DNA of 64,000 nucleotides, taken from contig NZ_BOSE01000001.1 in NCBI RefSeq assembly GCF_018403185.1, positions 1,116,001 to 1,180,000 on the forward strand. The letters are read 5' to 3'. Origin of the DNA: Paenibacillus montaniterrae. GTDB lineage: Bacteria > Bacillota > Bacilli > Paenibacillales > Paenibacillaceae. Of the stretch, positions 1-8,562 are shown piece by piece. The notes below the pieces were generated by a model that did no database searches, was not told the DNA's origin, and was given only the letters and a program-made list of their open reading frames with translations. Position numbers and translations under genes: made by a program. Position 1 is the stretch's first letter; each line of letters starts with the position of its first letter.

Positions 1-570
1 TACTACAGCACCAGCTCCGCTATTACTATCACTGTCCTTAACATAGCCCAATGATAAACGTAAAACCCATTGATACATTTCCCCTGACTTAAGCCCGTTA
101 AATTGTTGACTGAATATTTCACCTTGAGCATTCACTGTTTTATCAGAAATAGTATAGACAATGAACCCTCCAGTTGCTCCTATCTCTCCTTGAGGACCTG
201 CTGGACCGCTTGCTCCTGCCGGTCCCGTTGAGCCCGGTGTTCCTAGCGCTCCTGTCGGACCGGTCGTTCCGCTTCCTGCTGGACCAGTTATTCCTGCTGG
301 ACCCGTTGGGCCTTGTGTTCCCGGCACACCTGTTGGGCCGATCGTTCCGCTTCCTGTCGGACCTGTTACTCCTGCCGGTCCTGTTAGACCTGGTATTCCT
401 GGCGCTCCTGTTGGACCAGTCGTTCCGCTTCCTGCCGGACCTGTTGCTCCGTTAAAGCCATTCTGGCCATTCAAGCCTCTTTGTCCTGTAGGACCGGTCG
501 GACCCGTCGGACCCGTTGGACCAACATCCTGTTGAGCTTGCAAATTTCTATTTTCTGTTGCCATCTCCAT
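1..570 (-). CDS. Collagen-like spore-surface protein (partial, C-terminus beyond window)
   Basis: The frame is open from an ATG at 570 (alternative ATG at 564) to the first base of the window, so the 3' end lies outside. After a short N-terminal leader ([17 protein letters not shown]) come about 100 residues of Gly-X-Y triplets dominated by GPT and GPA, broken by short GSG and [10 protein letters not shown] segments. A non-collagen C-terminal domain then begins (around [16 protein letters not shown]) and is cut. GGAAAGGAG lies 4 nt before the first ATG and 10 nt before the second. It is the third member of a tandem trio. Such Bacillales proteins form spore-surface filaments (BclA type), with the triplet part forming a triple-helical stalk and the C-terminal domain trimerising; that role is inferred from the family and not shown here. 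Confidence 0.85.
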   Translation of the reverse strand, partial: MEMATENRNLQAQQDVGPTGPTGPTGPTGQRGLNGQNGFNGATGPAGSGTTGPTGAPGIPGLTGPAGVTGPTGSGTIGPTGVPGTQGPTGPAGITGPAGSGTTGPTGALGTPGSTGPAGASGPAGPQGEIGATGGFIVYTISDKTVNAQGEIFSQQFNGLKSGEMYQWVLRLSLGYVKDSDSNSGAGAVV

Positions 571-706
571 CTAACTCCTTTCCACAATAGTGATCTTCCC
601 TTTCTTATCTTGGTTTAATTTTGACAAAATGGGAAAATACACTTTCTGATGGGTTGCACGAAAAGATAGCTATTACTAGAAACTATATACTGCATACTTT
701 AATGAG

Positions 707-1498
707 CTACATACCTTGACCTATCGGGATGAGCATCAGTTCGATGTTGTTAAAGTAAAAAGGATATTCTGGACCAGCAGCCACTAAATTCACAGTCACA
801 TAAGAAAAATCAAAGGCTAAAAATTCATCTGAAAAAGAGAAAGGGATAGTGTAAGTGTCACTAAGATTCCCCTCAAATACAAATCCATATGTTAGAGATG
901 TATTGTGATTATCCCAAAATTGATCTCCCCAGTAGATTTGGAATGTTATCCAACCAGTAGTAGGACCAAATACAGCGAATAAGAATGAGAAGTGTAAAAC
1001 CAATTGATACCGTTGATTCTCTGTAAGTCCGTTGAATTGTTGAGTGAACACTTCTCCAGTGAAAGCATTGAAGGTTTGATCGGGAATAGCATAGTAAATG
1101 GCCTTGCCTGCTCCTCCCGCACCTTGAGGACCAGTTGCTCCTGCTGGGCCCGTTGGGCCCGGTATTCCTGTTGGGCCTGTCGGACCTGTCGGACCGCTCA
1201 CTGCTGGACCGGTTGCTCCTGCTGGACCAGTTGGGCCCGTTAGGCCAGAAGCTCCTGTCGGACCTGTCGGACCGCTTCCTGCCGGACCCGTTGCTCCTGG
1301 CGGGCCGGTTGGGCCGGGTGTTCCTGGCGCTCCTGTCGGTCCCGTCGCTCCGCTTCCTGCCGGACCCGTTGGACCGGTCGCTCCGTTAAAACCATTCTGT
1401 CCATTTAAGCCACTTTGTCCTGTAGGACCCATTGGACCGGTTGGGCCTGTCGGACCAACATCCTGCTGAGCTTGAAAATCTCCATTTTTTGTTGTCAT
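707..1498 (-). CDS. Collagen-like spore-surface protein
   Basis: The protein has 263 residues: [15 protein letters not shown], then about 120 residues of Gly-X-Y (mostly GPT/GPA/GAT), then a roughly 130-residue C-terminal globular domain that ends [12 protein letters not shown]. The start at 1498 was chosen because GGAAAGGAG sits 9 nt upstream; the longer open frame to 1567 adds residues without family likeness. The C-terminal domain shares the pattern E-V-F-T-Q-Q-x-x-G-L-T-E-x-x-x-Y-Q-L with its neighbour at 1576-2355 and ends in the same N-x-I-E-L-M motif, so the trio arose by duplication. No signal peptide is visible, which fits proteins made in the mother cell and assembled on the spore. 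Triplet number differs between the three copies, as expected from slippage in the GPT-encoding repeats. Confidence 0.88.
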   Translation of the reverse strand: MTTKNGDFQAQQDVGPTGPTGPMGPTGQSGLNGQNGFNGATGPTGPAGSGATGPTGAPGTPGPTGPPGATGPAGSGPTGPTGASGLTGPTGPAGATGPAVSGPTGPTGPTGIPGPTGPAGATGPQGAGGAGKAIYYAIPDQTFNAFTGEVFTQQFNGLTENQRYQLVLHFSFLFAVFGPTTGWITFQIYWGDQFWDNHNTSLTYGFVFEGNLSDTYTIPFSFSDEFLAFDFSYVTVNLVAAGPEYPFYFNNIELMLIPIGQGM

Positions 1499-1575
1499 CT
1501 CACCTAACTCCTTTCCAAAATAGTAATCTTCCTTTCTCCATTTAAAGATACGCACTTTAAGGGGCACTGATATAC

Positions 1576-2355
1576 CTATACACTTTGAGTTACTGGAAGG
1601 ATCATTAGTTCAATATCATTAAATTTTAAAGGAAGCGTGAGATTATCATAATCCGTTACCTCCAGCCTTATATAAGGATTATTTGAGACAGTAATTGTTT
1701 TGGCAAAGGAATATCGGTAACTGAAGGGGTCGGTAGTAGTCGTCGCTACTAAACCGTACGTTAAAGTTGTATTGTCATCTTCTCCATCTCCCCAGGTGAA
1801 CTTGAATGTCGCAGAACCATAGGAGTTCTCACTATTGCTTATAACATAAACAAATGTGAAATTCAAAAACAATTGATACATGTTCGATTCTGTAAGTCCG
1901 CTAAGTTGTTGCGTAAATACTTCTCCTGTTCCATTCAGTGAATTATCGGAAGCATCATAGAAAATCGCCACATTCGCTCCTGGCGGACCTGTTGGACCGA
2001 TTGCCCCTGTTGGGCCTGTTGGGCCCGGTGTTCCCAGTGCTCCTGTTGGACCGGTCGCTCCGCTTCCTGCCGGACCCGTTTCTCCTGGCGGGCCGGTTGG
2101 GCCTGGTGTTCCTGGCGTTCCTGTCGGGCCCGTCGCTCCGCTTCCTGCCGGACCCGTTTCTCCTAGCGGGCCGGTTGGGCCTGGTGTTCCCGGCGTTCCT
2201 GTCGGGCCCGTCGCTCCGCTTCCTGCCGGACCCGTTGGACCGGTCGCTCCATTCTGCCCATTTAAGCCTCTTTGTCCTGTAGGACCCGTTGGACCGGTCG
2301 GGCCCGTTGGACCAGCTTCCTGCAAGTTCAGTACATGTTGTTCTTCGTTTGACAT
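1576..2355 (-). CDS. Collagen-like spore-surface protein
   Basis: This is the first and probably leading gene of the trio in transcription order, with 259 residues. It starts [15 protein letters not shown], has about 110 residues of Gly-X-Y triplets with three near-identical [11 protein letters not shown]-type blocks, and ends with a beta-rich globular domain ([11 protein letters not shown] at the end). ATG 2355 has AGGAG 10 nt upstream; ATG 2364 would be only 1-2 nt from that site and is less likely. The gap to the next gene is 77 nt with no clear terminator, so the three genes may be one transcript or three sporulation units. I could not find a convincing sigma-K promoter by eye. Confidence 0.87.
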   Translation of the reverse strand: MSNEEQHVLNLQEAGPTGPTGPTGPTGQRGLNGQNGATGPTGPAGSGATGPTGTPGTPGPTGPLGETGPAGSGATGPTGTPGTPGPTGPPGETGPAGSGATGPTGALGTPGPTGPTGAIGPTGPPGANVAIFYDASDNSLNGTGEVFTQQLSGLTESNMYQLFLNFTFVYVISNSENSYGSATFKFTWGDGEDDNTTLTYGLVATTTTDPFSYRYSFAKTITVSNNPYIRLEVTDYDNLTLPLKFNDIELMILPVTQSV

Positions 2356-2719
2356 AAACACCATTCTCCTTTACTTCTATTGCACTCTCAGCATTAGTCG
2401 AGGAAAGGCGGGTAATGCGATGCACCCGTTCAATTCTGATGCCGCTGCATTCGCAGGGCTTATATACAATAAACCTGTATGAATTGAATGATACCTGTTA
2501 TAAATATGAATAACGAGCTATTTACGTGTGGGACAAATCACCTTTGCAGTAAATGTGTGTTCATAAATTAAAGTTGAGTTATATATGGCGACCAGGCAGA
2601 CTATAAGAACATATACGGAAATAAACATGGGATTTTCCAGAAAGTGAGTAAGAACTACGTTCTGGAAAATCCCATTTTTTGTTTCATATAAAAATTAACT
2701 TTCCTATAAATTGCAGCAC
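2356..2719. other. Intergenic region upstream of collagen-like genes
   Basis: This stretch of 364 bases holds no supported gene. It should contain the promoter of the collagen-like trio (minus strand) and, at its right end, the long hairpin listed at 2627-2680. A 156-residue open frame at 1955-2425 is an antiframe through the GPT repeats and is not credible. Confidence 0.5.
2627..2680 (-). terminator. Putative intrinsic terminator, 16-bp perfect stem
   Basis: Bases 2627-2642 (ATGGGATTTTCCAGAA) pair perfectly with 2660-2675, around a 17-nt loop. The hairpin lies 45 nt beyond the stop of the ArsR-type gene read on the minus strand. The uridine tract is better on the plus strand (TTTTTT at 2675-2680), so it may act in both directions or mainly block readthrough towards 3740. 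Confidence 0.6.
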
Positions 2720-3634
2720 TTATTTGCAAACAAGTGTACAATGAATATCCTGATTATAATTGCCAAAGCCGCTGCCAAACAGCGTAACACCACCGCAGCG
2801 CTTGGCATCCGGCCTGCTGCCAATCCGCAGCACAATCTCCTCGTCCGCTGCCAGAGCCAGCTGATCAATCGTTACATTTGAAGCATGGATCCCATCAATA
2901 TATGTGCCCTGCTCATTGACGCGAATATGCTTCATCACGCCGTGCCGAATATCCTTATGCCACCAGGACGGCGTATAAATGCCTTTTCCTTTGCCGATTT
3001 TGCCCGGGAAGGTCCATACCGCCACATCAATATCGTTGAAGCTGAACACAATGTCCGAGGGCTGCAAATGCGAGGACGCACACGGTGTTTCCGAGCAAAT
3101 TTCCAGTGCGATTTCAAGCGAGCTGGCCTGCTCATTGTACAGCATATAATTGGGAATGCGATACTCAATATAGCCGCTGCCAAACCAAAGTATGCGAGCA
3201 TCACGATGTACAGGATCAGCAAAATAACGCGGGTCATCGCACATACCGAGCATACTCTGCTCCGATGCGAGACCGCAGCTTGGCTTGACCTCAAAATCGG
3301 CATACATGCCAACAGGTACAATGACCTCATATTTTTGCACAGGCTGCTTCAGTTCTTCAGGCTTGCTCCTGAAGTTTAATACCATTTGCTCCAATTGCAA
3401 ATAGCAAACCTTCTGCTGGCCGCGCTTGCCGGCAATGAGCTCGCTGCGCACAATGCCTGCCTGCTCCAGCATTTGAATATGGCGGGTGACGATTGGCGGC
3501 TTTATGTCCAGCGCCTCCGAAAGCGCGCGTATATTCATCGGCTGCTCGTTGAGCAATTCTATTATTCTTATTCTAGTAGGCGAGGAAAAGCTCTCCAAAA
3601 TGGCGAAATTATCCCGATTAACCGAGACTTCCAT
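2720..3634 (-). CDS. ArsR-type winged-helix transcriptional regulator with C-terminal effector domain
   Basis: The protein has 304 residues. Residues about 8-85 form an ArsR/MarR-like winged helix (FAILESFSSPTRIRIIELL, then IKPPIVTRHIQMLEQAGIV as recognition helix). The remaining 200 residues are a beta-rich domain with scattered cysteines and histidines; I do not recognise its ligand and see no classic ArsR CxC metal site. ATG 3634 follows AAAGGAG by 7 nt. It is divergent from the alcohol dehydrogenase at 3800, and the shared 165-bp gap contains two copies of a TAGATTAAC motif in suitable positions, so it probably controls that operon and itself. Members with this layout often sit beside sugar or alcohol metabolism genes in Paenibacillus; that link is inference. 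Confidence 0.75.
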   Translation of the reverse strand: MEVSVNRDNFAILESFSSPTRIRIIELLNEQPMNIRALSEALDIKPPIVTRHIQMLEQAGIVRSELIAGKRGQQKVCYLQLEQMVLNFRSKPEELKQPVQKYEVIVPVGMYADFEVKPSCGLASEQSMLGMCDDPRYFADPVHRDARILWFGSGYIEYRIPNYMLYNEQASSLEIALEICSETPCASSHLQPSDIVFSFNDIDVAVWTFPGKIGKGKGIYTPSWWHKDIRHGVMKHIRVNEQGTYIDGIHASNVTIDQLALAADEEIVLRIGSRPDAKRCGGVTLFGSGFGNYNQDIHCTLVCK

Positions 3635-3678
3635 AGCGATTCTCCTTTTATCTCAAAATCTACTTAATTGTATAACTC

Positions 3679-3783
3679 AAAAGTTAATCTATCAAGCTAC
3701 TTCATAACATTGACAGCGTATTTTTCTTGAAATAAAATAATGAGGTGTAAAATAAACACGTATTCATTAACTTTTAGATTAAC
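3679..3783. promoter_or_regulatory. Candidate operator motifs for the divergent regulator
   Basis: AAAAGTTAATCTA at 3679-3691 is the reverse complement of TAGATTAACTTTT. TTAACTTTTAGATTAAC at 3767-3783 contains the same TAGATTAAC word on the other strand. The two sites flank the adh promoter (3710-3738), one upstream of -35 and one in the leader. This is the arrangement expected of a repressor binding sites on both sides of its promoter. Confidence 0.4.
3710..3738 (+). promoter_or_regulatory. Sigma-A-type promoter of the adh-akr operon
   Basis: TTGACA at 3710-3715, a 17-nt spacer and TAAAAT at 3733-3738. Transcription should start near 3745, after the ATG at 3740. This removes that ATG as a start of the downstream gene and leaves a leader of about 55 nt containing AAAGGAGGG at 3785-3793. 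Confidence 0.7.
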
Positions 3784-3799
3784 CAAAGGAGGGATTACC

Positions 3800-4966
3800 A
3801 TTTTACCTTTTACGTTTCACAATCCAACCCGCATCATTTTTGGCGAAGGAAAAGCAAGCGAAACTGGTTCAATAACGGCTACATACAGCAAAAATGTACT
3901 GCTGGTTTACGGCGGCAACAGCATTAAACGCTCCGGCTTGTACGAATCGGTTGTCAATCAGCTGCAGCAGGCCAATATCCGATATGTAGAGCTTGGCGGC
4001 GTAGAGCCAAATCCGCGTCTGACAAGCGTATATGAAGGAATAAGACTCGTGCGCGAGCATAAGCTTGATTTTATTTTGGCTGTCGGCGGCGGCAGTGTCA
4101 TCGATGCAGCCAAGGCCATTGCAGCAGGTGTACCGTATGAAGGCGATGTATGGGATTTCTTCACGAATAAAGCACATATTCAAGCTGCTGTCCCGCTCGG
4201 AGCAGTGTTGACGCTTGCAGCGACAGGTACAGAAATGAACGGGTCGATGGTAATCAGCCATTGGGAGCAAAAGCTTAAGCGCGGCTCAGGCAGTCCGCTT
4301 GTTTACCCTCGCTTCTCTATTCTTGATCCAACGCTAACGTATACTGTGCCTGCCAATCAAACCGTGTACGGCTCGGTTGATATTATGTCGCATGTGTTTG
4401 AGCAATATTTCAGTTTAACGCCGGACACACCGCTGCAGGAGCGCTTCTGCGAGTCGATTTTGCAAACCGTCATTGAAAATGTCGAGCTTGCTTTGGACAA
4501 TCCCGAGCATGCGGCAGCACGTGCGAATTTGATGTGGTGCGGCACAATGGCGTTAAACGGCGGACAAATTTCGCTTGGCATGCAAAATGATTGGGCATCT
4601 CACGGCATCGAGCATGAAATTAGCGCAATTTACGATATTCCGCATGGTGCTGGCTTGTCCATCGTATTTCCCAATTGGATGAAATATGTGTACAAGGAAC
4701 GCCCTGATCGCTTCGCACAGTATGCGACCAGAGTATGGGGCATCTCGCCTGAGGGAAAAACAACAGATGAGCTGGCGCTTGCCGGAATCGAAGCAACGCG
4801 GCAATTTTTTACGCGGATTGGTGCTGAGGCTACTTTATCCGAGTTCAATATCGACGACAGCCAGCTTGAGCGCATGGCTGAGGAAGCAGTACGCTACGGT
4901 CCGATCGGCTCCTTTAAGCGTTTGCACAAGGAAGATGTGCTTGCTATTTTGCAAATGTGCCTCTAA
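3800..4966 (+). CDS. Iron-containing (NADH/NADPH-dependent) alcohol dehydrogenase, BdhA/YugJ type
   Basis: This group III Fe-dependent alcohol dehydrogenase reduces aldehydes such as butanal to alcohols. Visible motifs are the nucleotide-binding VGGGSVIDAAKAIA, and the metal-ligand region with D-I-M-S-H-V-F-E and IPHGAGLSIVFPNW. The family N-terminus (F-x-N-P-T-x-I-x-F-G) appears as FTFHNPTRIIFGEG. No ATG, GTG or TTG fits: the ATG at 3740 lies at or before the transcription start, while AAAGGAGGG (3785-3793) is 6 nt before an ATT codon at 3800. Starting there gives 388 residues, the usual family length, so I annotate an ATT start. The next gene begins 38 nt downstream with its own strong ribosome site. 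The promoter is at 3710-3738, and regulation is probably by the divergent ArsR-type protein. Confidence 0.88.
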   Translation: MLPFTFHNPTRIIFGEGKASETGSITATYSKNVLLVYGGNSIKRSGLYESVVNQLQQANIRYVELGGVEPNPRLTSVYEGIRLVREHKLDFILAVGGGSVIDAAKAIAAGVPYEGDVWDFFTNKAHIQAAVPLGAVLTLAATGTEMNGSMVISHWEQKLKRGSGSPLVYPRFSILDPTLTYTVPANQTVYGSVDIMSHVFEQYFSLTPDTPLQERFCESILQTVIENVELALDNPEHAAARANLMWCGTMALNGGQISLGMQNDWASHGIEHEISAIYDIPHGAGLSIVFPNWMKYVYKERPDRFAQYATRVWGISPEGKTTDELALAGIEATRQFFTRIGAEATLSEFNIDDSQLERMAEEAVRYGPIGSFKRLHKEDVLAILQMCL

Positions 4967-5004
4967 TAAGCTTGGAGGAAAATGATAATCTAGGAGGAAT
5001 TGAA

Positions 5005-5817
5005 ATGACGCAATTCGTAACATTGAATAACGGTGTGTCCATGCCTATGCTTGGTCTGGGCGTGTGGAAGGTTTCTGATGATGAGGCTGAACGCATTGTA
5101 AGAGAAGCAATTGAAAAAGGCTATCGCGCAATTGATACCGCTGCCGCATACGGCAACGAAGAAGGTGTTGGACGCGGCATTGCCCAAAGCGGCGTAAAGC
5201 GCGAGGACATTTTCGTTACAACAAAAATTTGGAACAGCAACCAAGGCTATGAGCAGACGCTGGCTGCCTTCGATGAAAGCCGCCGCAAGCTTGATATGGA
5301 CGTTGTAGATTTGCTGCTCATCCACTGGCCGGTTAAAGGCAAATATGTGGATACATGGAGAGCGCTTGAGGAAATTTACAGCAAAGGCCAGGTGCGCGCC
5401 ATTGGCGTCAGCAACTTCCAAACCCACCATCTCGATGATATCGCAGCAAGCAGCAGCCTTACGCCTGCTGTCAATCAGGTAGAATACCATCCGCTGCTTA
5501 CGCAGGAGCCGCTTCGCGCTTACTGCGAGCAAAAAGGCATTCGCATGACAGCCTGGAGCCCGTTAATGCAGGGCAACCTTGATCTGCTGGTGCTTAAGGA
5601 AATCGCCGAGAAGCATGGAAAATCACCAGCACAGGTTGTTTTGCGCTGGGATATTCAAAACGGCGTCATTACGATTCCAAAAACAACGACCTCCTCTCGC
5701 CTTATTGAAAACAGCCAAATTTTCGATTTTGAGCTGAGTGCAGAGGAAATGAAGCAAATTTCCGCGTTAAACCGTAATCAACGTTTCGGCTCAGACCCAG
5801 ACAACTTTAACTTTTAG
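5005..5817 (+). CDS. Aldo/keto reductase (YtbE/YvgN type)
   Basis: The protein has 270 residues and is a complete (beta/alpha)8 aldo/keto reductase using NADPH to reduce aldehydes, ketoaldehydes or keto-sugars. Motifs: DTAAAYGNEEGVGRGI with the catalytic Tyr, LLIHWPVKGKY with the His, GVSNF, and the cofactor-binding IPKTTTSSRLIENSQ. ATG 5005 follows TAGGAGGAA by 6-8 nt; the open frame to 4957 overlaps the upstream stop and lacks a ribosome site. It is cotranscribed with the alcohol dehydrogenase 38 nt upstream. The pair would detoxify or reduce aldehydes. The exact substrate cannot be read from sequence. Confidence 0.88.
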   Translation: MTQFVTLNNGVSMPMLGLGVWKVSDDEAERIVREAIEKGYRAIDTAAAYGNEEGVGRGIAQSGVKREDIFVTTKIWNSNQGYEQTLAAFDESRRKLDMDVVDLLLIHWPVKGKYVDTWRALEEIYSKGQVRAIGVSNFQTHHLDDIAASSSLTPAVNQVEYHPLLTQEPLRAYCEQKGIRMTAWSPLMQGNLDLLVLKEIAEKHGKSPAQVVLRWDIQNGVITIPKTTTSSRLIENSQIFDFELSAEEMKQISALNRNQRFGSDPDNFNF

Positions 5818-5822
5818 AAGAA

Positions 5823-5992
5823 GTTCAAAAAGCACAACTTTGATGACGATGCTACTTCTCTGTAGCGTAGTCGACGGCGAAGCTTGAACGCTAGCGAAAA
5901 TTCCGGTGCTCACGTAGCTTTTGCCTACGCTGCGCTCCTCATTTTCTACTAGCGTCCAAGCTTCTTGGTCCTGAAAGCCGAGCTTTTTGAAC
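5823..5992 (-). repeat. R1 repeat, single copy (reverse orientation)
   Basis: A complete copy of the 168-bp R1 family. Both ends carry the terminal inverted repeat GTTCAAAAAGC...GAGCTTTTTGAAC. The internal core reads GCTCACGTAGC-TTTT-GCCTACGCTGCGCTCCTC, i.e. the reverse complement of the core in the arrays near 42 and 47 kb. It starts 6 nt after the aldo/keto reductase stop. A decayed second end (CTTCAAAAAGTCC) follows at about 6010. Confidence 0.85.
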
Positions 5993-6045
5993 ACTCATTT
6001 ATAGAGGATCTTCAAAAAGTCCTGCAAGAGCATCCCGCAAGCCTC

Positions 6046-6082
6046 AGCCAAGGCATCCCGCATTCCCACGGATGCCTTGGCT
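6046..6082 (+). terminator. Putative terminator hairpin
   Basis: AGCCAAGGCATCC (6046-6058) pairs with GGATGCCTTGGCT (6070-6082), a 13-bp perfect stem with an 11-nt loop. There is no good T-tract. It may end transcripts from the adh-akr operon. The rest of 5993-6307 holds no supported gene. Confidence 0.45.
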
Positions 6083-6307
6083 TTCCACTAACTCTACTGC
6101 CAAAACTTCGCTTGAGGCAGTAGTCTCCTTCTTCCTGTTCACCTATATTTTCGAGCAGTTATGCGCAAGCTCGACAGATTCACCGTCAATCTTACAAGGG
6201 CATGCTTGTGATTTTAAGGCTATTTACCTACAGGAATCAATTACCTTAACGTCGAATAAATTTTATGTACAATAATAAATAATTCCGCTCATTTAAGGGG
6301 TGATACT

Positions 6308-8437
6308 TTGAAGTTAAAATCGATTGCAGGAGCGGGCTTCGAAAAACCGATGACAGACAATCATCGCACTAATTACCGCGAAAGCCTGGAGCTCCATGTG
6401 CATCAAGCCTTTCCGCTCAACCATTTTTTACAGTATGTTAAAACGCTTTCCAATTATGATAAATTAATGCTCGCAATAACATTAAAATTACCATTTACAA
6501 GAAAAGATTTGAAGCAGTGGCCGGATCTGCTGTTTTATAAAAAGCTTAATCTGATGCTAAAAAAAATAGCTACTGACCGCAAGCTTAAAAAGCAACTGCT
6601 GTTTTTTTTAATAGACCGCACCATAGTAGAAGCACCTTCATTAACAATGATTAACAAACAATTGCCACAGCTTGTAGAGGAATTTGGCTATTGGAGCGTA
6701 TACTGGACGCTATATTTCCATCCCGATCGTCAAGAGCAAGAGGACATGTATCAAACGATACGCTCGAAATTGGAAGCGCAGCTAGCCGATCAGGCTAGCC
6801 AGCAGGAACAGACGATAAGCCAGCGTGAAACGGCTGCAGCAAGCGAACTCCTTGTTGACAGCAGGCAGAACGACAGCAAGCAAGAGCAGCTCAGGATAGA
6901 GAAGAAAATTGCAATTTTAGAAGATAAGATTAGCAAAGAAACAGCAACTCGGCAGCAATTAGAGCTGGCAAGCGTGCAAAAGGATAAAATGATTCGTCAG
7001 CTTCAGCAGGAACAGGAGAAGCTTCAGCAGCAAGCTAGTCTGTTAAAGGAGCAGATTGCGATGTATGAATTGAAGATTGTCAATCTCAATCGAACGCAGC
7101 AAGAAGCGAACCAGCGGCGCAAGGAAGACGAGGAGCGCTGGCTCAATGAACGTACTGGCCTGCTGGGACAAAACAGAGCCAATTTAGACGAGATGCGCAA
7201 GCTGTCCAATCAGCTGGAGCAAATTCAGCGCGAGCTGGAGGATAGCAAACGGCAAACGAACAACTGGCAGCAAATCGCCCAGCAGCGGCAGGAAGAGCTA
7301 AACAGCCTGTTGAACAGCAAGCAGCCGCTTGACAAGCAGCTTGTTGAGCTGTCGGAGCACATGCATCTTGAACTGGAACAGTACAATCGTGAGCTGCTGC
7401 GACTGATGAAGGAAACTGCCTCCAGCTATGAGCAGCGTCAGCACTATCGCCAACAAATGGTTAATGCACTGAAAGTTATTGATGCGATTGATAAATTCCA
7501 GCTCGAGCAGCATATGGATAGCAAAGAGCAGGAAAAGCTGGAGCAAGACAAGCCGATCGCCGCTGAGCAGCTGTTTACACCGGAAGAGCTTAAAGCAGCT
7601 TCAAGCAAGCATGAGAAAACACAAGACAATCAACGCTATGGCACATTTTACAGACGAGATCATGGAGGATACATAGAGCTGGACAGTGGAGAAATATTCA
7701 ATATTACCGAATCGCTTGTCCAGCAGCTGGAGCTGCAGCATGAAGCCGAGGTGCTTTGTACGCCTACCGCACATCCAGGGCGCGCCAATCACTATACGAT
7801 AGAGCTGCTGTTCCAAGGTGATGACAGCTATTCACCAATCAACACCTATGACGGCTTTGTTCATTTTGACGAGGACCAAAAATGGTATTGCATAGATTTG
7901 AATGATGATTCAAACCGCTTCCCTATCCACTACAAGGATATCGAAATTCAAAAGCCGGGACATGGCGATCCGTGCACCTTCAACGTGGCGGAGGATGGGC
8001 ATATTGCCAGACTAACGAAGCTGTACCGTCTGCATGGCGAGATGATTGAATCGCATCCTGCGCGCAAAAAGAACGAGCAGCAGCGCAGCAAGCTCGTGCA
8101 GCGCCGTAAAGCTGAACCCTATTTGCAGGACTGCAAAATTACAATTATTGGCGGACAGCGTAAATGGTTTGAATCCGTCGTTAAGGAAACTGGCGCCGAG
8201 CTGGTACATGACGGAGGCGAGCATCCAGAGCGTATTGCAGCAGAACTGGGCCGCTCGCAAGCGCTGTTTATGATTTTAACCTCCACCTCGCATCGCGCGA
8301 CATGGGAAGGCATTGAAATTGCCAAGAGCAATCAAATTCCTCATTTTATTATTCAAGGTTCAAAATCCAATTTGCGCAAGCTGCTTTGGGAAAATCAGCA
8401 AATTATTCGATCATCCAATCGGCCAGTTGAAGCCTAG
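6308..8437 (+). CDS. Large coiled-coil protein with C-terminal DUF2325-like domain
   Basis: The protein has 709 residues and no signal peptide or membrane segment. Residues about 1-160 are a helical N-terminal domain. Residues about 185-405 are a long Gln/Glu/Lys-rich coiled coil. Residues about 470-600 look beta-rich, with repeated Y/W-D patterns. Residues about 606-697 match the DUF2325 pattern: KITIIGGQRKWFESVVKETG, then HDGGEHPERI, TSTSHRATWEG and IPHFIIQG. The start is TTG 6308, with AAGGGGTGA 4 nt upstream, and no ATG nearby fits. The gene stands alone, followed by a terminator. DUF2325 proteins are cytoplasmic and uncharacterised. The Rossmann-like GG and SH motifs hint at nucleotide or metal binding, but no function can be assigned. 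Confidence 0.72.
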   Translation: MKLKSIAGAGFEKPMTDNHRTNYRESLELHVHQAFPLNHFLQYVKTLSNYDKLMLAITLKLPFTRKDLKQWPDLLFYKKLNLMLKKIATDRKLKKQLLFFLIDRTIVEAPSLTMINKQLPQLVEEFGYWSVYWTLYFHPDRQEQEDMYQTIRSKLEAQLADQASQQEQTISQRETAAASELLVDSRQNDSKQEQLRIEKKIAILEDKISKETATRQQLELASVQKDKMIRQLQQEQEKLQQQASLLKEQIAMYELKIVNLNRTQQEANQRRKEDEERWLNERTGLLGQNRANLDEMRKLSNQLEQIQRELEDSKRQTNNWQQIAQQRQEELNSLLNSKQPLDKQLVELSEHMHLELEQYNRELLRLMKETASSYEQRQHYRQQMVNALKVIDAIDKFQLEQHMDSKEQEKLEQDKPIAAEQLFTPEELKAASSKHEKTQDNQRYGTFYRRDHGGYIELDSGEIFNITESLVQQLELQHEAEVLCTPTAHPGRANHYTIELLFQGDDSYSPINTYDGFVHFDEDQKWYCIDLNDDSNRFPIHYKDIEIQKPGHGDPCTFNVAEDGHIARLTKLYRLHGEMIESHPARKKNEQQRSKLVQRRKAEPYLQDCKITIIGGQRKWFESVVKETGAELVHDGGEHPERIAAELGRSQALFMILTSTSHRATWEGIEIAKSNQIPHFIIQGSKSNLRKLLWENQQIIRSSNRPVEA

Positions 8438-8476
8438 CATTTACTGTGCTTAAGCCAAGCTATATTTTGTAACAAA

Positions 8477-8532
8477 AAGGACTGATAAGCCACGCAGCTC
8501 AGCTTATGCTGCCCGTGTGCTCATCAGTCCTT
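8477..8532. terminator. Bidirectional terminator between convergent genes
   Basis: AAGGACTGAT (8477-8486) pairs with ATCAGTCCTT (8523-8532), extended by further imperfect pairing. A-rich on the left and T-rich on the right, it serves both the DUF2325 gene and the ABC transporter operon read from the other strand. Confidence 0.7.
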
Positions 8533-8562
8533 CTTACGCTTTTACTGGCTGTTTTTCTCAGC

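Noticed and set aside
1955-2425. 156-codon open frame antisense or out of frame to the collagen-like gene
   Set aside because: Gly-X-Y coding repeats leave all frames open; composition is an artefact and no ribosome site fits.
3740-3799. Start of the alcohol dehydrogenase at ATG 3740
   Set aside because: It overlaps the predicted transcription start, lacks a ribosome site and adds 20 residues that are outside the family's usual N-terminus.
5791-5994. Open frames of 55-75 codons running through R1 copies (also at 42671-42898 and 46964-47173)
   Set aside because: Several R1 units give similar peptides (such as LGFQDQE and ENEERSV), but single-base indels shift the frame between copies, no ribosome site is present and the terminal inverted repeats explain the conservation better.
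6308-8437. Defence or phage-related function for the large coiled-coil gene
   Set aside because: No nuclease, toxin or NTPase motifs and no defence neighbours; only the DUF2325-like end is recognisable.
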